DNA from: an uncultured Clostridia bacterium
GTDB taxonomy: Bacteria; Bacillota; Clostridia; Christensenellales; Borkfalkiaceae
Reading direction: 5' to 3'
DNA: 44,805 nt
NCBI GenBank assembly: GCA_947589555.1
Contig: CANQAZ010000006.1
Span: forward strand, 1 to 44,805
Both the position numbers and the translations under genes were made by a program. The notes below the pieces were generated by a model, which made no database searches, had not been told where the DNA came from, and saw nothing but the letters and a program-made list of their open reading frames with translations. This document shows, one piece after another, positions 15,201 through 19,980 of the stretch (position 1 is its first letter; each line of letters opens with the position of its first letter).

Positions 15201-15213
15201 CAAAAAATCTTAA
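220..15213 (+). CDS. Giant secreted, C-terminally anchored MBG/beta-helix surface protein (4997 aa)
   Basis: Likely a cell-surface adhesin or wall-spanning structural protein. A basic N-terminus (KKKK, residues 17-20) and hydrophobic core lead to an AYAAS signal-cleavage site near residue 54. Residues about 377-620 carry recurring GG-rich, N-rich turns (GGTITGG, SGGGI, SGGGVYV) typical of right-handed parallel beta-helices. From about residue 2140 onward there are many repeats of the form TYxG...FxN...NAGTYTVTVTL, typical of MBG/YDG-type domains. Residues about 3865-4800 contain a series with a xYG(E/D/N/V) hallmark. The tail has one membrane helix followed by RRRKQKNGTKKS and lacks LPXTG. 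ATG 220 has AAGGAAG just upstream. An in-frame ATG at 241 (M8), preceded by GGGAGG, is an alternative that leaves the signal peptide intact. The ligand is unknown. The next gene lies 20 nt downstream. Confidence 0.85.
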   Translation: MGGKRNKMKGSSASYSKKKKWLIGAMTPAIAVCLAAGLLFMSATDGLEPIAYAASEFNNIVNANIGMHPKWIEETCISAKDGGVGDTYTNKHKVWHADVTRAKYDASDPDAIVDRVGNDVVMEKSPAYVFTGSETNADKLAAEYSLKAGNEVVFNITDGDSAAKVWADAVAFAQSLGTPTLLADPTLAGTVVNGEKTTASCNGTGDENHNGFRVGTNTGNRNEYQGNFFINNDDGALGQYIIVRLQDDWTAKSITTTAPTNVSGQTVTNKNTYGANDYLSGVTGASSSITTTSFNYVTNDGNNTPNVFGEGTYLPTETSADGFTRIDSNDDGYVISWDLASNSCDYDGTQEDGSHNVYGYIYNDNCAFSYGRINVPTGVYIVLDLNGHKIDRALAGGGNYYGSVFHIDSKARLEIMDSTAYENASSARIEGTNAAGQDASGTAHTTNHGGTITGGNVEKSKKLNLPVTLQANLQSSGGGFNLSMWADLVVHSGTISNNKNSESGGAFYQRSKAAVTVFDGYVLDNEAASGGVTNLGSGSGCPFTMYGGVLAYNKSSGNGGAVNLARSSYGNFHGGEIMYNEAKKSGGGIALDGNSLGILDSVTISNNLATTSGGGVYVPAEVGAVDAVWRTQNGVTDHAFKFRGSLQVRNNKHGSSFESGTTDNVYLGYDTVASGYVPGVIGETLGRQYTGYPKIGIGGPLIANGIVANVGVTLGDYGDPIFTSGYGANGNNAVDTFLYFFSDNNNYSVTNTGTSREATMGRHDAGEGGLTWLIEGTGVDADTNMESETGGESTIKIVIHSDEGGSPTFYYKNPSNTQGFGSQLKLVEAGSKMNKAVKKSDGETSTDNLLEILQDRFKISNGSLDFEYSMLKVTKISAYTGSPSFTPSGDNLTQSGGAFLKSWECKQEPGGEKPTYTVNNTFDNANFHFKMGEKDLTATAGSVTEDMQNAISATDGSISYAGEYSVLVSGARYDNPSFKIKINQVGVRVDRALYYNGQKIGKGETLDWTKPWIDWNGDDNKDEGNDPTKANEVDQPYFIYSGDYYYPILSADYNAFSVFRLYNPYATEGDGYSSVAKSAFTGYVLDFTYANEYFGTNQPVRFGSHSGGGIEYQTMHRQPNSISGTGTYVPGVKNAGMYEVQFISSRSAASADENDADHKATGVYFAANNFAFSSKVNIYVDPASAEVELTTEAKEGFTYDAGEIKDAEIVIYDNTSNTHVNPHLDAAAVLEYFLFDDLNFKAGVYDIRTKLYYTLDQVKDWENNRPWGSIKGEDDTTREAAAKEAGKQYIPSYTDEELQKPPEVLWDSKTGDKFDPANPGANITEGILDAAGLKAFQALYEKTVDLTSDGKLVYIVDQSSFSTATKLEGNPTDARRYAVFVTLDLDVGYDDYNYNFDQNADHLVGLGKGTSYFWAFEFTVNPAEVRPYDFDDKEKPNPIPGPEDKNTSVGVQREVVFNGLGQFQLPTLNFTDPLGMQRALTGSAAEFTKGGTTFGTGLYSGSALTVQEGYDFIVKYYIEEYGLTEAGKYLDYVNVMNGQKLKVRIYIPAYKDATTGKPTGANGNYVFDGKALGDARKDDEGNYYYEITYTITPVTVTTSLTITYTYDGTSREEDYKPSLYNEETCPEQGGTVGMGVGGVWTDKEHGGRPANKEEERQQGFIYPFSVWRDNNVEAEEGTAVGPKVGEDKLKYTISNPQWLFSDTTYQSNENIKFGGGVYTFNTGSPNVGQYALSTVTKLGGGDLKTHHNYEPLEIDTGVVWVFTFSNSNDTDFKFSRQGFNGTADENGNYGNFVVGDTSTVTVIIEAKNIADENVFATKIQQAKDGSALPDSATEGGALAIYGDGYADIAYTTEENGAVVQDTAATKDGKYKMATFPFAGPTTYYRPHVKLGYYKYGVNGATSTETRGDTVTTIEEGPDFTLGWADNSMASVTSENAVGLSGTSAGQFASVIVNAQGNYTGSVTVNFYIRPAVIAIAHNGGAYDFKKGDEGAQYNGYYYDRGAHGLQLTFTNTEDYRPYTRMLFNARGTELSAEQVEAINTNNNIDISNVAYAYASQELFDAFHKKYFDDGKVDDKELEELNKLYSVDPPIDADVYYAAIALSNENFVFKEAKEGEEFPSITGSNFGNGTNDLVRGVFEIKPATVTATIDAAAAFYNRSAHTASFSFTNERDGNVTPSTVLNEYEVTYLLGGQTEMIDAGTYTVTVTFGTHDWLGEGNIDDGMKSGIEIPTTTKRSNFVFNATADKTRTFDFTIKPAEIKLGKFADVAYNKVGQGVPLDFTNTERNNDAVPTLAATAEEDLVTANEYTLTYEAASKNAKLDGSKVPLNAGDYNVTVALTDAAKSKADPSLYNFKFVATAGVEQTIDADGKTVSSSYTITPATVNASVENTTLTYNGQDQKQNVKFENALGEDSIIPEFLGQNAELDGVEYSVKYAYSGFAGKDYAEFINRGSYTVTVTLKNDGNYTFGKRGEAYLYSYTISYAILPKDIEDEDVTLSETPSELVYTGASLTPTFTLTATKILDGYKLIANSDYSVTHTADVDVYYAAEDKKTVVTVTINGQNNFSGTKTFTFTILPAKVSVTANEGTGPEGTITAPYNKFAQALAFTFQNKEADGTVVPVFSQNDGATNYKVTYKNQDGTDTEEYTQTNAPINAGTYTVTVTLTGLYAGGNFTFEDGSLTKTFTLVITPAELTLTISESFAKDGAFNKSFVYDGQDYYSRLNNFTLNNVNNTVPNGSAVTEAFYLGTYSTGALQTNFMNAGTYYILFTFTGEQNVNKNYSVTAIKAGKDVALENVTDYTVQADGSIVIPFTITPAQITVNALSNKTYTGEGIDADILFTNKVSGGVVPNNSKATYTAVSANAKLADGSNLPLNAGKYTVTVTLEGDDANNFTIADGTDKRTFTVDPAIISASVEAQRFTYDGEKHQQTVKFANALGEGAVTPTQDEYRLDYTYDGFSEREKGEFTDRGSYGIAVDLNESGNFAFGKDDDGAYNYHFDISYSILPKEITKDNVTGIADGESKTYTSESLTPTDIVIKTTLKEGSGEYTLIDETDYTLSHSADVEAFTRGAQTVVKVTITCQNNFSGTLTYKFTIDPAVVSVAAAGEDAGTVKVTYNRYAQPLDLTFTNTDDMYADVVPMLNRNGGASFYTVTYKNQDSSDETAYTQTNAPKDAGTYLVTITLGKEGQGNFTFDGGVYTKTYTLLIEKAKLTLTISELFANGGSYINQFVYDGKDYYNRLNTFDLDNDYGTVPVGSEIIKEFYLGIYPADGDALTKFSDAGQYYILFAFKKGADKDVSKNYEVAAVWAGSSAVELKGDNYTTNPDGSIVIPFEITRAKITVNALSNKTYTGMNIEADILFTNVSDGSDVVPGGGDYTVKYAAADLGDLGDHVVDAGKYTVTVTLTDPVEKNFEIVAWDDAGTMTREFTVDPAKLSVVLRESVVDYSGSNYIVQTNFTNTSETAIVPTKIGEDYSLALVATDDPGLTPEYNAVIDAKTYNVTVTLLNDNFVFTDDGMTTTLTYTINPGTIELSDPGTKMTNSWKTASYNPSNLIRTKFVAGDFSLVGNRSTDIAGMNITLISCTTDDGSYTMGDGYYEIEKRGTYKVTIQVSAPNHTTRTFTFDINVTGGNVLINVPEDFSNFLTKQYGMEYGDVGLQEAFLDLIKGGSLTVDNIPNPEIKEKSGQAVVDWLLDFGFTVKVDGSTFSTSNHLKVGDYALKVSLPDVDGGIRFHEESNDSQVVTSNTRFYHITPAVIVIDWGALSELKYSGRDQSDSIKGGVKIANLLAGDVAGFEIGHILIGTKADAFAEADEVVDAVQAGTEDLIRYYLRLRVDDATLTGDDKANYVFATDGKVDGIYFEKDFNIARLELNILLSNSSSYYGNDYTENFAFTYMDANGSASVDVDEVMLRKAVLEVLKLYLADVEVEAEFPGVNTYKVKATTLSSDFGNFKLEFGTAEATHEINRRPVALQMASSESIYGEATVLPDKNHSWTTSAGSLSVLDGDLEQIREAIAISTNATTDSPVSGIYTTSGTVIPNATSGNYEITCADGVYTIKPRPIVIDITNRQSVYGEPLDDNLTDPNAWKVSAVTNTDAEAGDLNYGLRATESNAMLEIVLSLNPIYTDSPTCNRDGDGNIIAWPNAITGTCSNNNYEVTAWKNGDYLVKQRQVSIQINNRTAVYGDELARMGSPLTLREPLMNGDNTAVVTPGDWTYDSSLGSATYTILPVDMSYLTFYVGKADTKSETAYAYVGKYPLVGAWAFGFDSSSVSYCYKVTFTGTWEASLNEGTAFEGAQDGAAGVYEITPASITEEGSWNVNKLFYETSDPNKTEENGWFKMYLEQMLFSLKGDFNAPLADITPSSFTYSEDGSEAGKTTAFTALLPVNGKDETLTITFAKPQYRGIGSPTSEEPYYNEGDHLWYVHTGGRWSSAVTVSVANHTDATFTLTYIISNVIATVSLNSALGALEAVYGDYKYPALAADLENYDENDIKDLPLSQALNEYIFENSSMIITVTGFETAFPESTLEDHVREIVNNCWVEVADAQISSGGYLMAGTYTLRLVAREGSGFFANFKASSASLPKGQVDQGAGNRLVIRPREIGIDWVDPAAAKRDEIIREDSDKITYTYSGYEYSQQPTFTNILPGDLVSDPAYQFLTETGAVVDTAKNVRKDGYYTIQVLQSALKGADSVNYRLPDDMTIRLDIIPREIYITIDDLASTVYGVEPDLGRVFTADDWHVTTGKGLGLAAGETTADLGIELHLELPSKDAALYVNAVKGEGNNDNYEFRFEGGNYEITPKSIHINIEDKESFYGDEFVALGFTVDGALAYDDTADDLLVVLAKASGLDVGDYAITGVSGNPNYVVTFTDGTYTILRATNVWMREFEAFEFFEGENPPEDQKPLARFGEVHLYYFYDEACTEIVLDDISELDDGVYYVRAVVAGTDNYTALDNMYTFTILPTFSTFGNNMDIGLYVTIWSIQVVALLGAVLFVRRRKQKNGTKKS
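7372..10506 (+). repeat. Two-copy tandem duplication (about 1.56-1.58 kb per unit) inside the giant MBG gene
   Basis: Unit A (7372-8949) and unit B (8950-10506) carry the same ordered set of blocks. Each has SVE...TYxG with VKFxNALGE, then ISYxILPKE/D, an AKVSVTA-like or AVVSVAA-like block, LTLTISE...FVYDG and finally ITVNALSNKTYTG. The matching ITVNALSNKTYTG codons lie at about 8668 and 10228, exactly 1560 bases apart. The units have diverged, but the order is fully kept. This indicates growth by duplication of a five-domain block, not of single domains. Confidence 0.8.
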
Positions 15214-15233
15214 TATAAGGAAGGCAAAAGAGA

Positions 15234-17003
15234 ATGTGGAATTTAATGGCAATCTCGATCTTTGGGTATGAGCTGAAATGGGAAGTCGAAGACGCTCTGT
15301 TCTGGCTCATGGTAGCGCAAGTCGCGCTCGTGCTCTTGATGCTCATTGTCTTTGCGGTGCTCATCCACCGCGTAGGCAGAGACAAGACGGTCGTGGTGAA
15401 CGAGGGGAAGGCGGCGGCGCCGGAACGCAAGTTGTTGGGCATTACGCTCGATACAACTTCCGTGCAACGCAAATTTGCCCTCGGCGACAAATTCAACTGC
15501 GACGGCCTTGTGGCGATCGCCCAATACAGCGATGCGCCCGTCTATGAGTCGATCACCGACGCCGTGATCAAATCGGCCGAACAGTACGCGGCCGAGGTGA
15601 CTGCGGCAGAGGGCGGCGCCCCCGCGGCGGAGGGCGAAACGGCCGCTCCCGCGGCAGAAGGCGAAGCGGCTCCCGTCACTGCGGGACCCGCGGGTCTCAT
15701 CGTCATCGTGCCCACCATCACGGGGCTCGGCAAAGCATTCGTGACCGTCCTGTACGGCGGCATGAAGGCCGTGTACGCGATCGAACTCGGCGAAAAGGAA
15801 GAGGAGGCCGCTCCCGTCGCGGAGCCCGTCCGCACCCTGCTTTCCGTCACCCTCGATACCTCTATGGTACAGCGCGAATTCCGCGTGGGCGAGGAATTCA
15901 ACTGCGCGGGCCTGCTCGTCACGGCGAATTACAACCTCGAACCCAAGTCGGAAGGGGTGAGCGAATTCGAAGTGGACGTTCCCGATATGACCGCAGAGGG
16001 CAAGCCCACGGTCACGGTGCGCTACGGCGGCAAGGAAGCGGCGTATGTCATTTCGGTGGCGGCCGCGGAAGAGGAAGAGCCCGTTGCGGCGGCCGAACCC
16101 GTTGCGGAGCCCGTCCGTACCCTGCTTTCCGTCACCCTCGATACCTCTATGGTACAGCGCGAATTCCGCGTGGGTGAGGAGTTCAACTTCGAAGGGCTTG
16201 TCGTCACGGCCAATTACAACCTCGAACCTACGAGCGAGCCCGTCACCGATTACACGGTGGAACAGCCCGATATGAGCGTGGAAGGCAAGCCGTCCGTCGT
16301 CGTCACGTACGGGGATAAGACGGCGGTATATGCCATTTCCGTCGCCAATCCCGCCGAGGAAGAAGTGGCGGCCGCCGAAACTGCGGCGCCCGAGACCGTC
16401 TCCGCAAAGGGCGAAGAACCCGCCGAAGAGTCCGCCGAGGGCGGCACGCTCCGTTACGACAAGAGTTTTACCGCAAGGCTCATCCAGGCGGACGACGAAA
16501 CGAAGCAATGGTACACCGAAATCAAGAACGGCTTGCTCGGCTATAAGAAGGTGCACGACCGCATGAGTTGGAAGCGCGAGACCTATCGCGTCGGGCGCGA
16601 GACGGTGGCCCGTCTGTCCTTCCGCGGCAAGACGCTCTGCCTCTTCCTGCCCCTCTACGCCGCCGATTTGGAGGGCTCCAAGTACAAGGTCGAGGATGTC
16701 TCCGATAACGCTTCCTGCGCCGATACGCCCTGCATGTACCGCATCAAGAATGCGAAGCGCGCGCGCTACGCGGGCGAACTCTTTGCACTCGTCATGGAAA
16801 AGATGGGCGTCCCCACCATCGAGCGGGAATCGGTCGATTACTACCTGCCGTACGAAGGCATCGTCGAACTCATCAAGAAAGGCCTTGTCAAGCGCGACAT
16901 CAAGAGCAAGAGCGAAGAAGCGTTCTTCAACAAGGGCGAAGGCGCCGAGGCTACGGAAACGGGTGAAGTTGCGGTAGCCGCGGACGATTCGGACAAGAAA
17001 TAA
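15234..17003 (+). CDS. Membrane-anchored protein with three Ig-like repeats and an unrecognised C-terminal domain (589 aa)
   Basis: One hydrophobic segment spans about residues 22-45. It is followed by three bacterial Ig-like modules. The first is divergent; the second and third share the run LLSVTLDTSMVQREFRVGEE. The modules are separated by Ala/Glu/Pro-rich linkers. Residues about 408-560 form a compact, basic domain (RYDKSFTARLIQ at its start, then WKRETYRVGRETVARLSFRGK, then AKRARYAGELF). I recall similar sequence at the end of other clostridial proteins but cannot name the family. Acidic residues precede the membrane segment and HRVGRDK follows it, so the positive-inside rule would place the repeats in the cytoplasm, which is odd for Ig-like domains. 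The AAGGAAGG ribosome site lies at 15217-15224. The gene directly follows the giant MBG gene and ends at a terminator, so the two probably form one operon. Confidence 0.8.
   Translation: MWNLMAISIFGYELKWEVEDALFWLMVAQVALVLLMLIVFAVLIHRVGRDKTVVVNEGKAAAPERKLLGITLDTTSVQRKFALGDKFNCDGLVAIAQYSDAPVYESITDAVIKSAEQYAAEVTAAEGGAPAAEGETAAPAAEGEAAPVTAGPAGLIVIVPTITGLGKAFVTVLYGGMKAVYAIELGEKEEEAAPVAEPVRTLLSVTLDTSMVQREFRVGEEFNCAGLLVTANYNLEPKSEGVSEFEVDVPDMTAEGKPTVTVRYGGKEAAYVISVAAAEEEEPVAAAEPVAEPVRTLLSVTLDTSMVQREFRVGEEFNFEGLVVTANYNLEPTSEPVTDYTVEQPDMSVEGKPSVVVTYGDKTAVYAISVANPAEEEVAAAETAAPETVSAKGEEPAEESAEGGTLRYDKSFTARLIQADDETKQWYTEIKNGLLGYKKVHDRMSWKRETYRVGRETVARLSFRGKTLCLFLPLYAADLEGSKYKVEDVSDNASCADTPCMYRIKNAKRARYAGELFALVMEKMGVPTIERESVDYYLPYEGIVELIKKGLVKRDIKSKSEEAFFNKGEGAEATETGEVAVAADDSDKK
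15819..15902 (+). repeat. 84-bp direct repeat, copy 1
   Basis: This segment encodes the start of the second Ig-like module (EPVRTLLSVTLDT and onward). It matches 16104-16187 with only three differences by eye, all at third codon positions, at a period of 285 bp. The near-identity points to a recent duplication or gene conversion, and the repeat could allow module number to change by recombination. Confidence 0.85.
16104..16187 (+). repeat. 84-bp direct repeat, copy 2
   Basis: This is the second copy of the repeat at 15819-15902, encoding the start of the third Ig-like module. After it the modules diverge more (NFEGLVVTANYNLEPTSEP against NCAGLLVTANYNLEPKSEG). Confidence 0.85.
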
Positions 17004-17023
17004 TTGATTCCGCATTGAAAAAT

Positions 17024-17051
17024 GCGCGCGGTTTTTTCCGCGCGCTTTTTT
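17024..17051 (+). terminator. Intrinsic terminator after the MBG/Ig two-gene unit
   Basis: GCGCGCGG (17024-17031) pairs with CCGCGCGC (17038-17045) around a six-T loop and is followed directly by six T. It lies 20 nt after the stop codon of the 589-residue gene. Confidence 0.9.
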
Positions 17052-17079
17052 CATGGAATTTTTCTTAAAAAACAAAAAC

Positions 17080-17109
17080 CCCGGCAGAACTTTTAGGTGT
17101 TCTGCCGGG
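17080..17109 (-). terminator. Terminator-like hairpin oriented for minus-strand transcription
   Basis: CCCGGCAGAAC (17080-17090) pairs perfectly with GTTCTGCCGGG (17099-17109) around an 8-nt loop. On the plus strand no U-tract follows. On the minus strand the hairpin is followed by GTTTTTG and further T. It therefore looks like a terminator for a minus-strand transcript, although no convincing minus-strand gene lies at 17110-17346. Confidence 0.55.
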
Positions 17110-17346
17110 TCTCGATTTGTGAATTCGTTGCAACTCCAATAGAACAACCAATTGCTTCCGATCAAGCCTGTGCTACGGTTGCCATGACAAAGGCGACATA
17201 AAAACATCGGAGGTTTCCAAAACGAAAAACGAAGTTTCTCAAATCAAGCGGTATTTCGTCTGAGGATCTCTACTCTATGATCGGTAATTTTATGAGACAG
17301 ATCATGTAAAAATCAAAATGTCACATATATCCATGACTGAAAAAGG
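17110..17346. other. Intergenic stretch with no supported gene
   Basis: This stretch is more AT-rich than its surroundings. Short open pieces exist on both strands. On the minus strand a frame opens at 17207 and runs into the antisense of the preceding gene. On the plus strand, 17222-17263 and then a shifted frame to about 17308 give short peptides that could be a decayed gene end. None has start, ribosome site and length together, so none is called. Confidence 0.4.
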
Positions 17347-17375
17347 TTGACGACGGGGGGGTGTAATGGTAAAAT
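17347..17375 (+). promoter_or_regulatory. Sigma-A-type promoter of the ABC/giant-protein operon
   Basis: The -35 is TTGACG (17347-17352), the spacer is 17 nt and the -10 is TAAAAT (17370-17375) with an upstream TGG, giving an extended -10. Transcription should start near 17382. The in-frame ATG at 17366 is therefore upstream of the transcript, and the leader before the GTG start is about 134 nt. Confidence 0.7.
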
Positions 17376-17500
17376 GGGTTTACTTTGCTGTGAAAAACGC
17401 CGTCGAAACCGAGAAAAAATTGACGAAAAAGCCGATGTTTTCAGACGTTCGGCAACCGAAAAAGGCAGACGAAAAGCAAAAAACTCATAGGAAGAGGCAA

Positions 17501-17518
17501 AGGAGGCAAACTGACGTG
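17501..17518 (+). promoter_or_regulatory. Ribosome binding site that sets a GTG start
   Basis: AGGAGG at 17501-17506 lies nine bases before GTG at 17516-17518, which is in frame with the ABC ATPase. Together with the promoter position, this decides the start in favour of GTG over the upstream ATG at 17366. Confidence 0.75.
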
Positions 17519-18361
17519 GAACAAAAGAAGAACCTCAAAACGCAAACGGCAAAGGCGTCCGCGTCCCGGGGGGCGGAAGTCGGGAAGGCACAGCACGCGG
17601 CGGCCGCGGGGCAGGTATCCGGGCACGAGAGCAAATATATGTTGGAAGTCATTGATTTTTCAAAGAAATACAGGCACAACGAGCGCTATTCCGCGCGGCA
17701 CGTAAACTTCACGGTGTCGGCGGGGGAAGTCGTCGGGCTCGTGGGGAGCAACGGCGCGGGCAAGTCCACCATCATCAAGAGTATCATCGGCGTTCTGCCC
17801 TTCGAGGAGGGTACCATCAAAGTGGGCGGCTACGATATCGCCAAGCAGTCAGAGAATGCCAAGCGCCTCATCGGATATGTGCCGGATGACCACTCGGTCT
17901 ACGAAAAACTTACGGGCAGGGAATATATCAATTATATCGGGAGCCTATACGGGGCGAACAAGGAGCAGAAACAGTACGTGACGGAGGAACTTGCCAAGCG
18001 GTTTGAGATCGCTTATGCGCTGGATGCGCAGATTGCGGGCTACTCGCACGGTATGCGGCAGAAGATCTGCATTTTGGGCGCCATCACGCACAGACCCAAA
18101 CTTTGGATCCTCGATGAACCCATGGTGGGCCTCGACCATCAGACGATGGCGTTCCTCTGTGAGTATATCCGTTCCTATGCGGATAGCATGCACTCCGTTC
18201 TCTTCTCATCGCACAACTTGGAGGTCGTCAAAAAGACATGCGACAAGGTCGTATTCGTCAAGAGGGGGGAGGTAGCGAACATTGTCGATCTCACCAAAGA
18301 GACGGATTTTGACCTGAACGGATATTATACCACGCTGAACGAGGTAAAGCAGGATGCGTGA
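17516..18361 (+). CDS. ABC transporter ATP-binding protein (281 aa)
   Basis: This is the nucleotide-binding subunit of an ABC-2-type exporter. It binds and hydrolyses ATP on the cytoplasmic face to drive the permease encoded next. Walker A is GSNGAGKST (77-85), the signature is a degenerate YSHGMRQ (176-182), Walker B is LWILDEP (196-202) and the H-loop histidine is H233. The YSxGMRQ signature is usual in exporter ATPases of the NatA/ABCA type. The first ~41 residues are a charged, Ala-rich extension before the usual ABC start (MLEVIDFSKKY, ATG 17639). GTG 17516 is preferred because of its AGGAGG and because the promoter overlaps the upstream ATG. Its 3' end overlaps the permease start by 8 nt, implying translational coupling. 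The substrate cannot be told. Confidence 0.92.
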   Translation: MEQKKNLKTQTAKASASRGAEVGKAQHAAAAGQVSGHESKYMLEVIDFSKKYRHNERYSARHVNFTVSAGEVVGLVGSNGAGKSTIIKSIIGVLPFEEGTIKVGGYDIAKQSENAKRLIGYVPDDHSVYEKLTGREYINYIGSLYGANKEQKQYVTEELAKRFEIAYALDAQIAGYSHGMRQKICILGAITHRPKLWILDEPMVGLDHQTMAFLCEYIRSYADSMHSVLFSSHNLEVVKKTCDKVVFVKRGEVANIVDLTKETDFDLNGYYTTLNEVKQDA

Positions 18362-19970
18362 GTTTATCCGTTTACAACTCAAATTGAAGTGGGGGTTGAA
18401 CCGCAACAACAGCAAGGCAAGCGCCATCATGACGGCGGTTGCCGCGCTTCTTGCCGTTCTTGTTGCGCTTGGGCTTGTTTTGGCGCTCACCTATGTTCTG
18501 AATGCGGCGTTTATCAAGGAAGCGATCGATGTGTCGGCGAAGCGGCTTGCGGGGCTCTATCTTACCATTATTATGATCGGGCTGACGGTCGCGGCGACGG
18601 GAATGCAGATGAGGCGGCTTTACCGTCCTGCGGATCTCTTCATCACGGCGCGCTTCCCTTTGAGCCCCTTCAAACAGTTCATCTGCCATCTCATATTGAA
18701 TTACATCGACCTCACCATCTATTCGGCGGCGTTGGTCATACCCGTGATGATCATGTTCGGCGTGGCGATGAAGTGCATCACCTTCGTCTATATGATGGGA
18801 GTCCTCCTGGGCGCGCTGTTCATGCCGCTCATTCCCTTTGCGCTCTCCATCTTCATTGCGATTCCCGTGATGTACATTGTCACGCTCCTTGAACGCCACA
18901 CGTTCGTCATGATCGGCGTGTTCGTCGCGGTATTGGTAGGGGCGTTCTTTCTGTATGACTACATCCTTACGGCCCTCGCGCAGTTCTTCATCCACAGGAA
19001 TTGGGAAGAGGGCACTTTGGAGATATGGAACAGTCTGCTTACGGGGATGGACGCATATTATAATCCTGCGTACTACCTCGGCAACATGATCTTTTTCGAG
19101 CGGTTCGGTCTCGGCATCGGGGTGCTCCTCGGGGCGTCCGCCGCACTCATCGCGGGCGGGGTAGCGCTGGCGCGCATTGTTTGTACGAGTTTTCGGAGTA
19201 AGGCGCTGGACAGCGGCTTCGGTGTGCGTGTGAGGCACACCGAGGAGGACGGGTACAGCAGTTCGCGTGCCATTTTCCGCTACCAGTTCAAGGAGATCTT
19301 GCGGACAAAGACGTACTCGTATTTCTATCTCGGCGTTGCGATCTCCACGCCCGTCATGGTGTTTTTCTGCAACAGGCTCGTGTCGATGGTAGGGGAAGCG
19401 CAGATCGGCCCCGGGTTCAACTTCGGTACGTCGATGCTCGTCGTTGCGGCGTTCATGGCGATGATCTGCTCCTTCACGGGATCCGTTCTCAGCGTGGAGG
19501 GGAAGAAGTTCTACATCACGAAGTTGGTTCCCGTGGGGTACAGGAAGCAACTGCTCATCAAGGGGCTTTTGAACATTGCGGTGAGCGCCATCGCACTTGC
19601 GATCAGCGCCATTGTGATGGCGAGTTTGCAGTTCTTGAATGCGGCGGAGATGTCCGTACTCGTCTTGTCCCAGATGGTGCTTGCCGCGGGGCTGGTGTTC
19701 AACGGCATCAACCTTAACCTTGCTAATCCCAACTTGAAGCCAAAGGCGAACGGCGAGGCGGAGGAAATCAATATCACATATATGTTGCTCATCGGGCTTG
19801 TGGTTGCCGCGCTTTTGGGCGCGCTTTGCATCATTCTCCCCGACGGCGCCGGGAGCGGGACGACTGCGGCCTATCTCATTGCAGTGGCGATCGTAGCCTT
19901 CTTTACGGCGGTGAACTTCGTCGTGTTCTGGTTTACGGCGGATAAAAAGTATCGGAAAATCGAGGTCTAA
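18354..19970 (+). CDS. ABC-2-type transporter permease (538 aa)
   Basis: This is a polytopic inner-membrane protein with about 12 hydrophobic segments spread over the chain (for example near residues 24-48, 68-85, 118-140, 145-175, 180-205 and several in the C-terminal half). Two membrane-rich halves are joined by a cytoplasmic stretch (about 285-325) containing a basic RYQFKEILRTK motif, as in double-length ABC-2 permeases. It overlaps the ATPase gene by 8 nt and ends 10 nt before the giant surface-protein gene, so all three are probably translated from one message. Known ABC-2 systems export small molecules, polymers or peptides. Here the partner gene suggests a link to the surface protein, which is inference. 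Confidence 0.85.
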   Translation: MREFIRLQLKLKWGLNRNNSKASAIMTAVAALLAVLVALGLVLALTYVLNAAFIKEAIDVSAKRLAGLYLTIIMIGLTVAATGMQMRRLYRPADLFITARFPLSPFKQFICHLILNYIDLTIYSAALVIPVMIMFGVAMKCITFVYMMGVLLGALFMPLIPFALSIFIAIPVMYIVTLLERHTFVMIGVFVAVLVGAFFLYDYILTALAQFFIHRNWEEGTLEIWNSLLTGMDAYYNPAYYLGNMIFFERFGLGIGVLLGASAALIAGGVALARIVCTSFRSKALDSGFGVRVRHTEEDGYSSSRAIFRYQFKEILRTKTYSYFYLGVAISTPVMVFFCNRLVSMVGEAQIGPGFNFGTSMLVVAAFMAMICSFTGSVLSVEGKKFYITKLVPVGYRKQLLIKGLLNIAVSAIALAISAIVMASLQFLNAAEMSVLVLSQMVLAAGLVFNGINLNLANPNLKPKANGEAEEINITYMLLIGLVVAALLGALCIILPDGAGSGTTAAYLIAVAIVAFFTAVNFVVFWFTADKKYRKIEV

Positions 19971-19980
19971 GAGGTACGCT

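Noticed and set aside
7645-15252. Uninterrupted 2535-codon reading frame on the minus strand, and similar long antisense frames opposite the other large genes
   Set aside because: These frames are in exact codon register with the sense genes, so an antisense stop would need a sense TTA, CTA or TCA codon. The GC-rich sense genes avoid those codons. The antisense frames have no ribosome sites or sensible protein features.
17030-17207. Minus-strand frame from 17207 as a small gene ending at the hairpin
   Set aside because: No ribosome site is seen, the frame runs on without a stop into the antisense of the Ig-like gene, and I cannot name a family. It is kept only as part of the orphan-hairpin observation.
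17366-17515. N-terminal extension of the ABC ATPase from ATG 17366
   Set aside because: The ATG lies inside the predicted promoter, and the GTG at 17516 has a far better ribosome site. The extra 50 residues look unlike any ABC domain.
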